From the NCBI GenBank assembly GCA_038323835.1, contig JBBQHI010000002.1, forward strand, positions 134,354-198,353: 64,000 nucleotides of DNA, in the 5' to 3' direction. This document shows, in pieces, positions 18,140-26,168 of the stretch; positions within the stretch are counted from its first letter, which is position 1; the number at the start of each line of letters is the position of its first letter. This DNA is from JACVRW01 sp038323835 (GTDB lineage Bacteria > Actinomycetota > Thermoleophilia > Solirubrobacterales > Thermoleophilaceae). A program made the translations under genes and the position numbers. The notes beneath the pieces are model-generated. The model ran no database searches, was not told where the DNA came from, and was given only the letters and a program-made list of their open reading frames with translations.

Positions 18140-18820
18140 GTGAGCGCCGACCCCGACTCGCGCGCCCGACAGGCCGCTGCCGAGGCCGCCGCCGCGCTGG
18201 TGGAGCCGGGCATGACCATCGGCCTCGGGTCGGGTCGTGCGGTCTGGGCGCTGGTGGACATCCTCGGGACCCGGCGCGACGTTCGGGCCGCGGTGGCCTC
18301 CGAGCGCTCCCGGACGCTGGCCCAGGCCGCCGGGATCGAGCTCGTGGAGCTGGACGGGACCCTGGAGCTGGACCTGGCGCTCGACGGGGCCGACGAGGTG
18401 GACCGGAGCGTGGGCCTGATCAAGGGCGGCGGCGGAGCGCTACTGCGGGAGAAGATCGTGATCGCGGCCGCGGCCAGGTTCGTGGTGGTGGCCGAGGAGA
18501 CCAAGCGCGTCGAGCGCCTCGGTGAACGCTTCAAGCTGCCCGTCGAGGTGGTGCGATTCGCCTGGCCCGACACACGCCGTCGCCTGCTGCCGCTGGTGGC
18601 GGGCGCCGATCTGCGGATGGACGGCGACGAGCCCTACGTGACCGACGAAGGCCACCTCATCCTCGATTGCGGCGTCCCGCCGGACGCCGATCTCGGAGCG
18701 CTGGACGCGCAGCTCGAGCGGGTGACCGGCGTGGTGGAGCACGGCCTCTTCCTCGGGATAGCCGAGCAGGCCATCCTCGGCCGGGCCGACGGCACCGTAA
18801 CCGTGCTCCAGCCTGCCTAG
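18140..18820 (+). CDS. rpiA: Ribose-5-phosphate isomerase A
   Basis: RpiA, 226 aa, interconverts ribose-5-phosphate and ribulose-5-phosphate in the pentose phosphate pathway. The phosphate loop is GLGSGRAVWALVD (usually GLGTGSTA), the catalytic DGADEVD is intact, and LIKGGGGALLREKIV and VVVAEETKRVERLG match the family. The C-terminal segment VEHGLFLGIAEQAILG is typical. Its stop overlaps the stop of the converging cpaB-like gene. Confidence 0.93.
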   Translation: MSADPDSRARQAAAEAAAALVEPGMTIGLGSGRAVWALVDILGTRRDVRAAVASERSRTLAQAAGIELVELDGTLELDLALDGADEVDRSVGLIKGGGGALLREKIVIAAAARFVVVAEETKRVERLGERFKLPVEVVRFAWPDTRRRLLPLVAGADLRMDGDEPYVTDEGHLILDCGVPPDADLGALDAQLERVTGVVEHGLFLGIAEQAILGRADGTVTVLQPA

Positions 18821-19524
18821 AGCTCCCCCGCCCCCACCGCCACCGGCCCCGACCGGCCCCGCTCGCCCGGCGGGCGGAGCAGCAGCCGGACCTCGCTCGC
18901 GAAGTTCTCCGCCGCGGTGAGGTACGCGGCCTGGCGCAGCGTGACTCGGAGCGTGGCCCGGCCATCGGCCGCACCCCCCACCCCTCCTCGTGCATCGCTC
19001 GCCCCGGCACCGCCGGCCCCGTCGCGCAGCCCCAGCAGCTCAACGGATTCGAGCGCCACCACCGTCCGACCTCCACCCCCGCCGGGCTCGCTCGACACCA
19101 GCACGTCCACCCGGGATCCGGGTGGCGCCCCGGCCACTGAGGCGCCTCCGGCCACGCCCACCTCCACGGCCCGCTCGCCGCGTCGCAACGCTCCGGGCGA
19201 ACGCTCGGTCCTCGTGTCCCGGAGCCGGCTGACGGTGACGTAGCTCCCGCGCGGCAACGCGGTGGCCGACCTCAGGCCGGCCGCCTCGGCCACCGTGGCC
19301 AGCCCGTCCGGCGGCGCGTAGCGGGCCGGCACCCGCGCCAGGCGGAGCGCTCCCCGGCGCATCACGGCTCCGGGCGCGACCTCGCGGGCGGTGACCACCA
19401 CGGGCACCTCCGCTCCCACCCGGGCCTCCACGTCGCGCTCCAGCCCGTGCACGTGAGATGCCGCCAGTCCCCCGCAGGCGAGCGACAGCAGCAGGAGCAC
19501 CGCCCCGCGCCGCCGCGGGCTCAC
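18817..19524 (-). CDS. cpaB: SAF-domain protein, CpaB/RcpC-like
   Basis: A 235-aa protein with an N-terminal membrane anchor (AVLLLLSLACGGLAASHVHG) followed by a SAF domain (VPVVVTAREVAPGAVMRRGALRLARVPARY...LPRGSYVTVSRL). The C-terminal part resembles the RcpC/CpaB beta region (GSRVDVLVSSEPG...ALESVELLGL). CpaB proteins gate or position the Flp pilus channel. The GTG start overlaps the kinase stop (GTGA), so it is the third gene of a regulator-kinase-cpaB operon, 11 kb from tadABC. Confidence 0.75.
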   Translation of the reverse strand: MSPRRRGAVLLLLSLACGGLAASHVHGLERDVEARVGAEVPVVVTAREVAPGAVMRRGALRLARVPARYAPPDGLATVAEAAGLRSATALPRGSYVTVSRLRDTRTERSPGALRRGERAVEVGVAGGASVAGAPPGSRVDVLVSSEPGGGGGRTVVALESVELLGLRDGAGGAGASDARGGVGGAADGRATLRVTLRQAAYLTAAENFASEVRLLLRPPGERGRSGPVAVGAGEL

Positions 19525-20183
19525 GCCGCGCGGGGGCCAGGAGGATCGGGGAGCTCGAGCGATGCCACCACGGCGTCGTCCTCGCTCCGCACGTCGAGGC
19601 CGCCTCCCATCTCCTGCGCCGCACGCTTGGCGATGCCCAGTCCGCGCCCACGTCCGCGTCCGGCGCGGCGCGGTTTGGCAGCCCCCGGGGGATTCCGGAG
19701 CTCGAGCCGCGTTCCCGTGGGTGTGCGGCGAGCCGTGACCTCGAGCTCGCCGCCGCCGTGCTCGGCCGCGTTGTCCACCAGATTTCCCACCACCTGCGCC
19801 AGCCGCCCACGGTCCGCCTGGACCACGGGTCCGCCGGCGCGCGGAACCGGCCGCTCCTCCCATGCGGCGGCCGCGGCCCCCGCGAAGCGCGACAGGTCCA
19901 CCGGCGATCCCGGCTCGGCGCGCGGGTCGGCGCCGCAGGCCCGGCCGAGATCGACCAGCCCGGCACGCAACCGCTCGAGCTGGGCCTCCACCACCTCCAC
20001 GCGCTCGTCCCCGCCCGGGGCACGGCCCCAGCGCTCGCACGCCAGGGCCAGCGCCGTGACCGGGCCACGAAGCTCGTGCTCGGCCCACTCGACCCGGCGC
20101 AGGCGTCGCGCAAGTACCACCACTCGTGTGGTGGTCAGGGTCAGCGCGGCCAGTGCCAGGAGGGCGGTGCCCGCTCCGGTCAC
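19521..20183 (-). CDS. Sensor histidine kinase, short form
   Basis: A 220-aa kinase with one N-terminal membrane helix and no visible sensor domain. The H-box is WAEHELRGPVTALALACERW, the N-box NLVDNAAEHGG, and the ATP lid is reduced to GRGRGRGLGIAKRAAQEMGG with no clear DxGxG. The GTG start overlaps the regulator stop by GTGA. It is likely the partner of the OmpR-type regulator upstream. Input may come from another membrane protein, given the absence of an extracytoplasmic domain. Confidence 0.8.
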   Translation of the reverse strand: MTGAGTALLALAALTLTTTRVVVLARRLRRVEWAEHELRGPVTALALACERWGRAPGGDERVEVVEAQLERLRAGLVDLGRACGADPRAEPGSPVDLSRFAGAAAAAWEERPVPRAGGPVVQADRGRLAQVVGNLVDNAAEHGGGELEVTARRTPTGTRLELRNPPGAAKPRRAGRGRGRGLGIAKRAAQEMGGGLDVRSEDDAVVASLELPDPPGPRAA

Positions 20184-20887
20184 GGCGCGTCCGTCAGGCG
20201 ATAGCCCACGCCGCGCACGTTCAACACCCACCGCCGTGGGGACGAGCGGAGCTTCTTCCGCAGCCGGCAGGCGTGGGCGTCCAAGGTTCTCGTGGCACCC
20301 ACCGATCTGTAGCCCCACACGTCCCGCAGCAGCTCCTGCTTTCCGTACACCCGCGTGGGGTCCTCGGCCAGAGCGCGGAGGAGAGCGAACTCCTTCGCGG
20401 CGAGATCGATCGAGGCGTCGCCCAGCCGGACCGCCCGCGTGAGCGGGTCGACAGAGAGCTCGCCCACCCGCAACACGCCCCGGCGCGGCCGGCCCTCGGC
20501 CCTGCGCAGCAGCGCGCGGATGCGGGCCAGCAGCTCGGGATAGAGGAACGGCTTGCAGAGATGATCGTCGGCGCCGCGCGCGAAGCTGCGCAGCCGGTCG
20601 GCCTCGCCGCAGCGACCCGTGAGCACGATCACGGGCACGCCGGGATCGACGCGCGTGGAGATGCCGTCGGCCGCGCGGACGCGGTCGAGCAGCTCGAGGC
20701 CGCTCGGGCCCTGAAGCCCCAGGTCGAGCACCACCATGCCCGGAGCGCGGGCCTCCACCGCCCGCAGCGCCTCGTCCACCCCCGCGGCGCCGAACACCCG
20801 GAAGCCGTCGGCCTCGAGATTGTCGGCGAGGAAGCCTCGGGTAGCCTCGTCGTCCTCAACAAGGAGCAGGGAGCGATGCTCGTCCAC
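20180..20887 (-). CDS. OmpR/PhoB family response regulator
   Basis: A 235-aa regulator. The receiver domain has acidic residues VEDDE, phospho-acceptor Asp in VVLDLGLQGPSG, Thr in VIVLTGRC and Lys in LCKPF. The winged-helix DNA-binding domain ends in RTLDAHACRLRKKL and NVRGVGYRL. GTG start at 20887. First gene of the operon with the short kinase and the cpaB-like gene, so it may govern pilus-related functions. A large dyad lies directly upstream. Confidence 0.93.
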   Translation of the reverse strand: MDEHRSLLLVEDDEATRGFLADNLEADGFRVFGAAGVDEALRAVEARAPGMVVLDLGLQGPSGLELLDRVRAADGISTRVDPGVPVIVLTGRCGEADRLRSFARGADDHLCKPFLYPELLARIRALLRRAEGRPRRGVLRVGELSVDPLTRAVRLGDASIDLAAKEFALLRALAEDPTRVYGKQELLRDVWGYRSVGATRTLDAHACRLRKKLRSSPRRWVLNVRGVGYRLTDAP

Positions 20888-20902
20888 GCCCCCTTGAGGC
20901 GC

Positions 20903-20953
20903 CGGCGCCCGAAACTCGCCCCGGCTGCAACTGTGGTTGCAGGTTTGGCGCCG
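20903..20953. promoter_or_regulatory. Nested dyad between response regulator and divergent gene
   Basis: The inner arms CTGCAAC/GTTGCAG flank a TGTG loop (20925-20942). The outer arms CGGCGCC and AAAC on the left pair with GTTT and GGCGCCG on the right. It occupies the promoter region of the operon and may be its operator. Confidence 0.4.
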
Positions 20954-21013
20954 GGGGAGGAATCGGTCCTATGATGGCGACGCTCTGCCCGGCCCCCGGG
21001 GGCCCACCCTTCT

Positions 21014-21487
21014 ATGGACACTGCGCGACGCGGAAATTACGAGTCCGGCTCTGACTACGTGCTCGAATACGGTGAGCTCCGGTTCACCTTCAACGAGCGC
21101 GACTTCACCGAGCGCGTGGAGCAGGCCGCGGCCAAGCTGGGATTCGTCCACGGCCGGCTCGCCCTGGAGGAGCGCGAGGACCTCGTGAACCTCGCGGTGA
21201 ACGGCGAGGTGACGGACGCGCACTCCGAGCTGGGTGAGCACATCAACCTGTGCTGGAGCGATCTCCACGGACCCTCGGAGCGCTCTCTCGTCCACTGGAT
21301 CCGGCGGCTCGTGTTCCGGGGCGCCTGGCTCGACCAGCGCGTGCTGGAGGGCGAGCTCGAGCTGGTGTTCGACGACGTAACCAACTCGTTCGGCTACGCC
21401 CAGCCCGAGCGGAACTTCGAGCTCATCGAGCTCTCGCCCGAGCCCTCTTGGAGCCGGGTGGCCTACCGCTCCGCGCCCGCGGGTTGA
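21014..21487 (+). CDS. Conserved-looking hypothetical protein
   Basis: A 157-aa soluble acidic protein that I do not recognise. It is rich in charged residues with patterns such as LRFTFNERDFTERVEQAAAK and WSDLHGPSERSLVHWIRRLV, which look like a folded alpha/beta domain rather than a random frame. No signal peptide or metal motif. Codon usage (G/C in third positions) matches its neighbours. It is divergent from the response regulator operon. Confidence 0.65.
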   Translation: MDTARRGNYESGSDYVLEYGELRFTFNERDFTERVEQAAAKLGFVHGRLALEEREDLVNLAVNGEVTDAHSELGEHINLCWSDLHGPSERSLVHWIRRLVFRGAWLDQRVLEGELELVFDDVTNSFGYAQPERNFELIELSPEPSWSRVAYRSAPAG

Positions 21488-21573
21488 CTCGCGCCCTCAC
21501 GCCCGGCTAGGGTTCTTGCAGCCCGGCTGCGAATAGTGACCGCGCCGCCGCCCCGAGTGAGGAGAGAACACCG

Positions 21574-22938
21574 ATGCTGATCCGTGGCCTGCTCGTCGCC
21601 ATCGCCGCACTCGCGCTGCTCGCCCCGGCGGCGAGCGCCAGGGAACAGATGATCACCCTGTACTCGCCGAAGATCCACTCGCTGCCGTACGTGCACGACA
21701 CGAAGAGCGTGTCGCTGCAGCCCGACGGCGTGGGCGCCCCCTCGAAGCCGGGATTCATCACCGGCTGGAAGGAGATGGCGCTGGTGGACAGCAAGGATCC
21801 GAAGGCGAAGCCACTGCCCCTGAACAAGATGATGGTGCACCACTTCCTCTACTTCGCCCGCGGGCGCGTGAACGACGTGGGCGGCGGGTGTTGGAGCGGC
21901 GCCGGCTGGATCGGGGGACGCGGAGAGGAGCACCCGCTCGGCCACCCGCAGATGCCCTCGACGCGGGCGTCCCGCGCCCGCTACGGCATCAACAACCGCA
22001 CTGCCGAGGGCAAGGCGCCCGGCTGGTCGCTCACCGCGATGGTGATGAACCACTACAAGAAGCCGAAGGACTTCTACGTGCGGACGAAGATCTACTACAC
22101 CACCGAGCACCGGCAGTCCGTGATTCCGCTGACGATCGGGAAGTGCAGCCAGCTCGGCAACGGGATGTCCTACGACGTGCCCGGCGGCGGCAGGAAGGGC
22201 TCGAACTTCGTGGACAAGAGCGACTGGGTCGCTCCCTTCAACGGGCGCATGCTCGTGGCCAGCTCGCACCAGCACGGCGGCGGCAAGTACCAGACGCTCC
22301 AGAGCCTCACCTGCAAGCGCCGGATCTTCAAGGCACCCGTGTACTACGGGCCGCCCAATCACATCTACAACACGATCCGCCCGATCCTCCACGAGCCCGG
22401 GCCGATCGGCACCGGCGCCTACGCCACCCGCGAGGGCATCCCGATCCGCAAGGGCGAGGTCCTGAGGCGCGTGGCCGTGCACGACAACCACAATCTCCAT
22501 GTGGCCTCGATGGGCTTCTGGGCCGCCTGGTTCGTCAAGGACGACAGCGTCAAGCGCTGCGGCAAGATGCCCAAGGACATTGTGGAGATCAACAAGCCGA
22601 AGCACTACGACAAGACGCCCGACTTCGACCTGAAGGTCCCCCAGCTCTCCAAGCCCACCGGCGCCATGTCGGCGTTGGACGGGAACATGCTCTCGGTGGG
22701 AGACGACTTCTTCCGCCCCGGCCGCATCACCGCCAAGGCCGGCCAGACCGTGACCTGGAGCTTCGGGGGCACAAAGCCGCACTCGGTGACCGTGGCCAAC
22801 GGGCCGCGCGGGTTCTCCTCGGTGTACTGGGGCAGGACCAGCGGCCAGTTCAGCGTCACGCCCACCGTGAAGGGCACCTATCGCCTCGTGTGCCTCGTGC
22901 ATCCGACGACGATGGCCGAGACACTGGTGGTGAAGTAG
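21574..22938 (+). CDS. Secreted copper monooxygenase-like protein with cupredoxin domain
   Basis: A 454-aa exported protein. Signal peptide MLIRGLLVAIAALALLAPAASA. The central region carries paired His motifs MMVHHFLYFARG, SSHQHGGG and HDNHNLHVASMGFW, like the copper sites of peptidylglycine-type monooxygenases and the SURNod19 family. The C-terminal 100 residues form a plastocyanin-like cupredoxin with type-1 copper ligands His (KPHSVTV), Cys and His (LVCLVHP) and Met (TTM). It could carry electrons between the domains. A GAGGAGA Shine-Dalgarno precedes the ATG. Substrate unknown. Confidence 0.72.
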   Translation: MLIRGLLVAIAALALLAPAASAREQMITLYSPKIHSLPYVHDTKSVSLQPDGVGAPSKPGFITGWKEMALVDSKDPKAKPLPLNKMMVHHFLYFARGRVNDVGGGCWSGAGWIGGRGEEHPLGHPQMPSTRASRARYGINNRTAEGKAPGWSLTAMVMNHYKKPKDFYVRTKIYYTTEHRQSVIPLTIGKCSQLGNGMSYDVPGGGRKGSNFVDKSDWVAPFNGRMLVASSHQHGGGKYQTLQSLTCKRRIFKAPVYYGPPNHIYNTIRPILHEPGPIGTGAYATREGIPIRKGEVLRRVAVHDNHNLHVASMGFWAAWFVKDDSVKRCGKMPKDIVEINKPKHYDKTPDFDLKVPQLSKPTGAMSALDGNMLSVGDDFFRPGRITAKAGQTVTWSFGGTKPHSVTVANGPRGFSSVYWGRTSGQFSVTPTVKGTYRLVCLVHPTTMAETLVVK

Positions 22939-22942
22939 GTCG

Positions 22943-24076
22943 CTAGAGGTTGTCGGCGCGCAGGGTGCCGCTGGCGGCCGACACCTGCGGTACGGGCGCG
23001 CCGGGTCCCGCGGGATCGAGCACGATGCGGGTGGTGGCCCAGCGCAGGGCCTCGGACCCCTCGCCCGTGACGGCGATGACCGTGAGCGAGCCGCCCTCCT
23101 CGGTGTTGCGACCCGCGCCGAACACGCGGCGGCGGGCGGCGGGGGAAAGGGTGTCGAGGGAGTCGACCGCCACGACGGCGTCCGCCCCGCGCTCCACTCG
23201 GCGCTTGGCCCGCTCAACGGCCAGCTCGGCCGCCTGGGCCTGGGCCTCGGGGGAGCGGTCGAAGCTGCCCCCGATCACCTCGGCGCCCGAGGACGACCAC
23301 TCGGCCACCTCCTCGGGGCGGGCTCCGGCAAGCGCGACCTGCACGGGAACGTCGGATCCGCCCTCGGAGAGGGCGGCCACGATCTCGCGGAGCAGCGTGG
23401 TGGCTCCGGCACCTGGCGGGCCTGAGATGGCCACGCGGGAGCCGCGCCCGTAGGGCACAGCTCCGATGCTCGGCGGTCCGGGCAGCCGCTCGGAGGGATA
23501 GACGGCGGTGAGGTCGCTGAAGGAGGGGCGTTCCGCCGGGGGCTCGGCGGGACCGCCGTTCACGGTCTCGACGTGAATCAGGGAGGGGTGGCGCTCGTTG
23601 CGGCGCGCGGGACGCACCGGGCCGCTGACCTCATCGCCGGAGCGCAGCTCGCAGCGGCGGATCTGGGCCGGAGAGACGTACACGTCCCCGCGCGAGTGTG
23701 CGGCGGGATCCACGCGCACGAAGCCGCTGCCGTTGGGCAGGATGTCGAGCACCCCGGCCACGATCTCCTCCTCAGCCGCGGGCTCGTCCACCACCTCGGG
23801 CTCCTCCTCGCCCGCGGGAGCCTCGTCCTCGGGCTCCTCGTCATCGGCTTCGGGAGCGTCGTCCTCGGGCTCCTCGGCGACGGGGGCGTCGTCGCGGCCG
23901 TCGGGCTCATCCTCATCGGCGACTTCGGCGTCCTCGCCGTCCTGCCCGCGCAGGATGGCGTCCACCAGGTCCGCCTTGCGCTTGCCGCGGAAGCCCTCGA
24001 CCCCGAGCTCCGACGCGATGGCGTGGAGATCGGCGAGCGGGCTGTCCTCGAGGTCTTTGCGTTGGAGTACGGGCAC
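22943..24076 (-). CDS. Rho-like protein with degenerate P-loop
   Basis: A 377-aa paralogue of transcription terminator Rho. Residues 1-45 are a Rho N-terminal SAP-like domain (KRKADLVDAILRGQ), 46-105 an acidic linker, and 106-170 the RNA-binding cold-shock-like domain (VLDILPNGSGFVRVDPA...GDVYVSPAQIRR). The rest is the ATPase domain. Its Walker A reads GPPGAGATT, with Ala where the invariant Lys should be. The domain also looks shortened at the C-terminus. It keeps AVDSLDTLSPAARRRVFGAGRN, the equivalent of the Rho Q-loop region. It may bind RNA without translocating. Starts with GTG. Confidence 0.8.
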   Translation of the reverse strand: MPVLQRKDLEDSPLADLHAIASELGVEGFRGKRKADLVDAILRGQDGEDAEVADEDEPDGRDDAPVAEEPEDDAPEADDEEPEDEAPAGEEEPEVVDEPAAEEEIVAGVLDILPNGSGFVRVDPAAHSRGDVYVSPAQIRRCELRSGDEVSGPVRPARRNERHPSLIHVETVNGGPAEPPAERPSFSDLTAVYPSERLPGPPSIGAVPYGRGSRVAISGPPGAGATTLLREIVAALSEGGSDVPVQVALAGARPEEVAEWSSSGAEVIGGSFDRSPEAQAQAAELAVERAKRRVERGADAVVAVDSLDTLSPAARRRVFGAGRNTEEGGSLTVIAVTGEGSEALRWATTRIVLDPAGPGAPVPQVSAASGTLRADNL

Positions 24077-24127
24077 GACGTCGACGAACCCTACTCGGCT
24101 ACTCGGGCGCTTCGCCCGCCCACGGGC

Positions 24128-24982
24128 TCAGGTCGCCCGCTCGACCCCGTCCAGCACCAGCTGCATCAGGCGGGCGAGGGACCGGTCGATGTTGTCGTTG
24201 TCGATCACGGCCACGCCCTCGGCGCGGGCCCGCCCGGCCAGGTGCGTCTGGAGGGCGCGAATGTCGTCGAATGCGGCCAGATAGCGCTCTGCGGGCCGCG
24301 AGCCGGGGCGATGGGAGAAATGGCCGCGGTGAATGTCCTCGTCCTCCACCACGAGCAGTGCCTCGACCATCACGCAGCGCCCGCGGAGGCGGTCGTCCAG
24401 CGCCCCGGGCAGCACATGGACTCCCTCCAGCACCACCGGCTTGGCCTCGCCGATGGCCCGGTCCACGATTGCCTCGGTGGCCGCCGACACCAGTTGCGCC
24501 TGGTCGGCGAAACCCTCGAGCCCGCCCGCGGCGAAGGCGGAGTAGTGGACCGTGGGCATGGCCTCCTCGGTGAAGAACGCCCGCAGTACCTGGCGAACCA
24601 CGTCGGTGGCGATCACCCGGTTCACCCCCAGGCGGCCGGCCAGCATGGTGGCGAGGGTGGACTTGCCCACCCCTGTGGTGCCTCCGATCATCACCACCAG
24701 TGGGCGCTCTAGGCGCCCCAGGCGGGTCCAGGCCCGGAAGCGCCGGACCGCGGGATCGCCCTCCTCGGCCTGGAGCACCTCCTCGCAGACGGCGTTCAGG
24801 CCCGCCACGTCCAGCTCCCCCGCGCCGCGCTCGCCCAGACGCCGCTCCACGGCGCGGGCCAGCTCGAAGGAGCGCTCGGGCGAGAGCCCGATGGCCGAGA
24901 GGCTCTGCGCCATCAGGCCCTTCGAGTAGGGCAGCCCGTGCCCCTTGTGGAAGACGATCGTCTCGCCGGCCATCGTGGCCAC
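24128..24982 (-). CDS. 2-phosphoglycerate kinase (cDPG pathway)
   Basis: A 284-aa kinase resembling archaeal 2-phosphoglycerate kinase. An N-terminal ATP-cone-like segment (GLPYSKGLMAQSLSAIGLSPERSFELARAVE) precedes a P-loop kinase domain with Walker A MIGGTTGVGKSTLA, then TDVVRQVLRAFF, VLEGVHVLPG and DDIRALQTHL. In Methanothermus this enzyme makes 2,3-bisphosphoglycerate, the substrate of cyclic 2,3-diphosphoglycerate synthetase. That second enzyme is encoded immediately upstream, 3 bp away, which strongly supports the assignment. Confidence 0.82.
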   Translation of the reverse strand: MATMAGETIVFHKGHGLPYSKGLMAQSLSAIGLSPERSFELARAVERRLGERGAGELDVAGLNAVCEEVLQAEEGDPAVRRFRAWTRLGRLERPLVVMIGGTTGVGKSTLATMLAGRLGVNRVIATDVVRQVLRAFFTEEAMPTVHYSAFAAGGLEGFADQAQLVSAATEAIVDRAIGEAKPVVLEGVHVLPGALDDRLRGRCVMVEALLVVEDEDIHRGHFSHRPGSRPAERYLAAFDDIRALQTHLAGRARAEGVAVIDNDNIDRSLARLMQLVLDGVERAT

Positions 24983-24985
24983 AGG

Positions 24986-26158
24986 CTAGGCCCCAGGGAC
25001 GAGGTTCATCAGCGCGTCGTCGATCCCGAGCGGGCGGTTGCGCACGAACGCCACCTGCGCCCCCTCGGCGAGGGCGCGCCGGGCCACCGTGTCGATCGCG
25101 GCCGCCTTCAGCTCGGTCAAGTACACCTCGCAGCCGGCGGCCGCGGCGCGGTCGAGGTCTTCGGCCAGGGCCGGGCGCCGGGCCAGGTTGGTGGAGACGA
25201 GCGCCGGCTCCACCCCCTCGCATGACGTGGCGCCGGTGGTGAAGAGGGCCACGCGCGCGCCCTCCGGAAGCAGCTCGGCCGGCTCGGGGCGCAGGCGCAA
25301 CGGAAGCGCGCCCGGCGGCGCGGCGGCGCCCTCCGCGGCAAGCACGAGGTCGGCCCTCAGCAGCCGGTACTCGGCCATCGGCTCGGCCGGGCCCGCTCCC
25401 ACGACGCACACGGTGCGATCCACCTCCACGGGCGGGATGCAGGATCCCGAGCCCTCGAAGACGATCGTGCCGGGATCCATCGCTGCGGCCATCGCGGCCC
25501 CCTCCACCACGTTCGACTGCGCCGGCTCACCCGCCAGCCCGCCCCCCACGCGGCGGCACCCGACCGTGGGCACGCCGGCCAGGGCTGCGTCCTCCAGGTA
25601 GTCGGAGGCCGCGTGCTCGCCGCGGGAGTCGATGTCGAGCAGCTCGATCAGGCCTATCCCCGCCCGGGCGGTGCGCGGCTCCGGCGGTCCGCCCCGTCCC
25701 ATGCACACGAGCACCGGATTGGCTCCCGCCTCGCGCATCAGCTCGGCCCAGCGGCAGGCCACCGCCGTCTTGCCCGTGCGCTTGCCGGTGCCGATCACGG
25801 CGAGCTTCGGGGCGGGCGAGTCCACCCGCGCGTAGGCCGGCGGGGTGAGCCGCAGGCCGGGGGCCTCGTAAGCGAGGCCCAGGTGCAGCGCCAGCGCGGC
25901 CAGCCCGAGCTTGCCCGACGCAGTGAGCACCGGCTCGTCCGCGAGATCCACCACCACCGCGGCGGCGGATGCCAGCCGCGGGAGCGTACTGTGGGGCTCC
26001 ACCTCGACCGGCCGACCGTAGTGCTCCTCGAGCGAGCCGCCCGCGAGCTTCTCCTCGCCGCCGCAGAACACCACGGCGGCCAGGCCGCGTTCGGCATCGA
26101 GGCGATCGAGGGCGTCGCGGACGGCGGAGGGGTGATGCTCCCCGTCGATCAGCGCGAT
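24986..26158 (-). CDS. Cyclic 2,3-diphosphoglycerate synthetase
   Basis: About 390 aa, similar to methanogen cDPG synthetase, which closes 2,3-bisphosphoglycerate into the cyclic thermoprotectant cDPG using ATP. Visible features are IALIDGEHHPSAVRDALDRL at the N-terminus, the P-loop VIGTGKRTGKTAVACRW, VCMGRGGPPEP, and VFEGSGSCIPPVEVD. The first ATG/GTG/TTG in frame (GTG 26074) comes after the conserved IDGEH motif, so the gene probably starts upstream. I use the ATC at 26158; CTG at 26152 is another option. It sits 10 bp after the metallophosphoesterase stop and just before the kinase. Confidence 0.8.
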   Translation of the reverse strand: MALIDGEHHPSAVRDALDRLDAERGLAAVVFCGGEEKLAGGSLEEHYGRPVEVEPHSTLPRLASAAAVVVDLADEPVLTASGKLGLAALALHLGLAYEAPGLRLTPPAYARVDSPAPKLAVIGTGKRTGKTAVACRWAELMREAGANPVLVCMGRGGPPEPRTARAGIGLIELLDIDSRGEHAASDYLEDAALAGVPTVGCRRVGGGLAGEPAQSNVVEGAAMAAAMDPGTIVFEGSGSCIPPVEVDRTVCVVGAGPAEPMAEYRLLRADLVLAAEGAAAPPGALPLRLRPEPAELLPEGARVALFTTGATSCEGVEPALVSTNLARRPALAEDLDRAAAAGCEVYLTELKAAAIDTVARRALAEGAQVAFVRNRPLGIDDALMNLVPGA

Positions 26159-26168
26159 GGCCGGGCCG

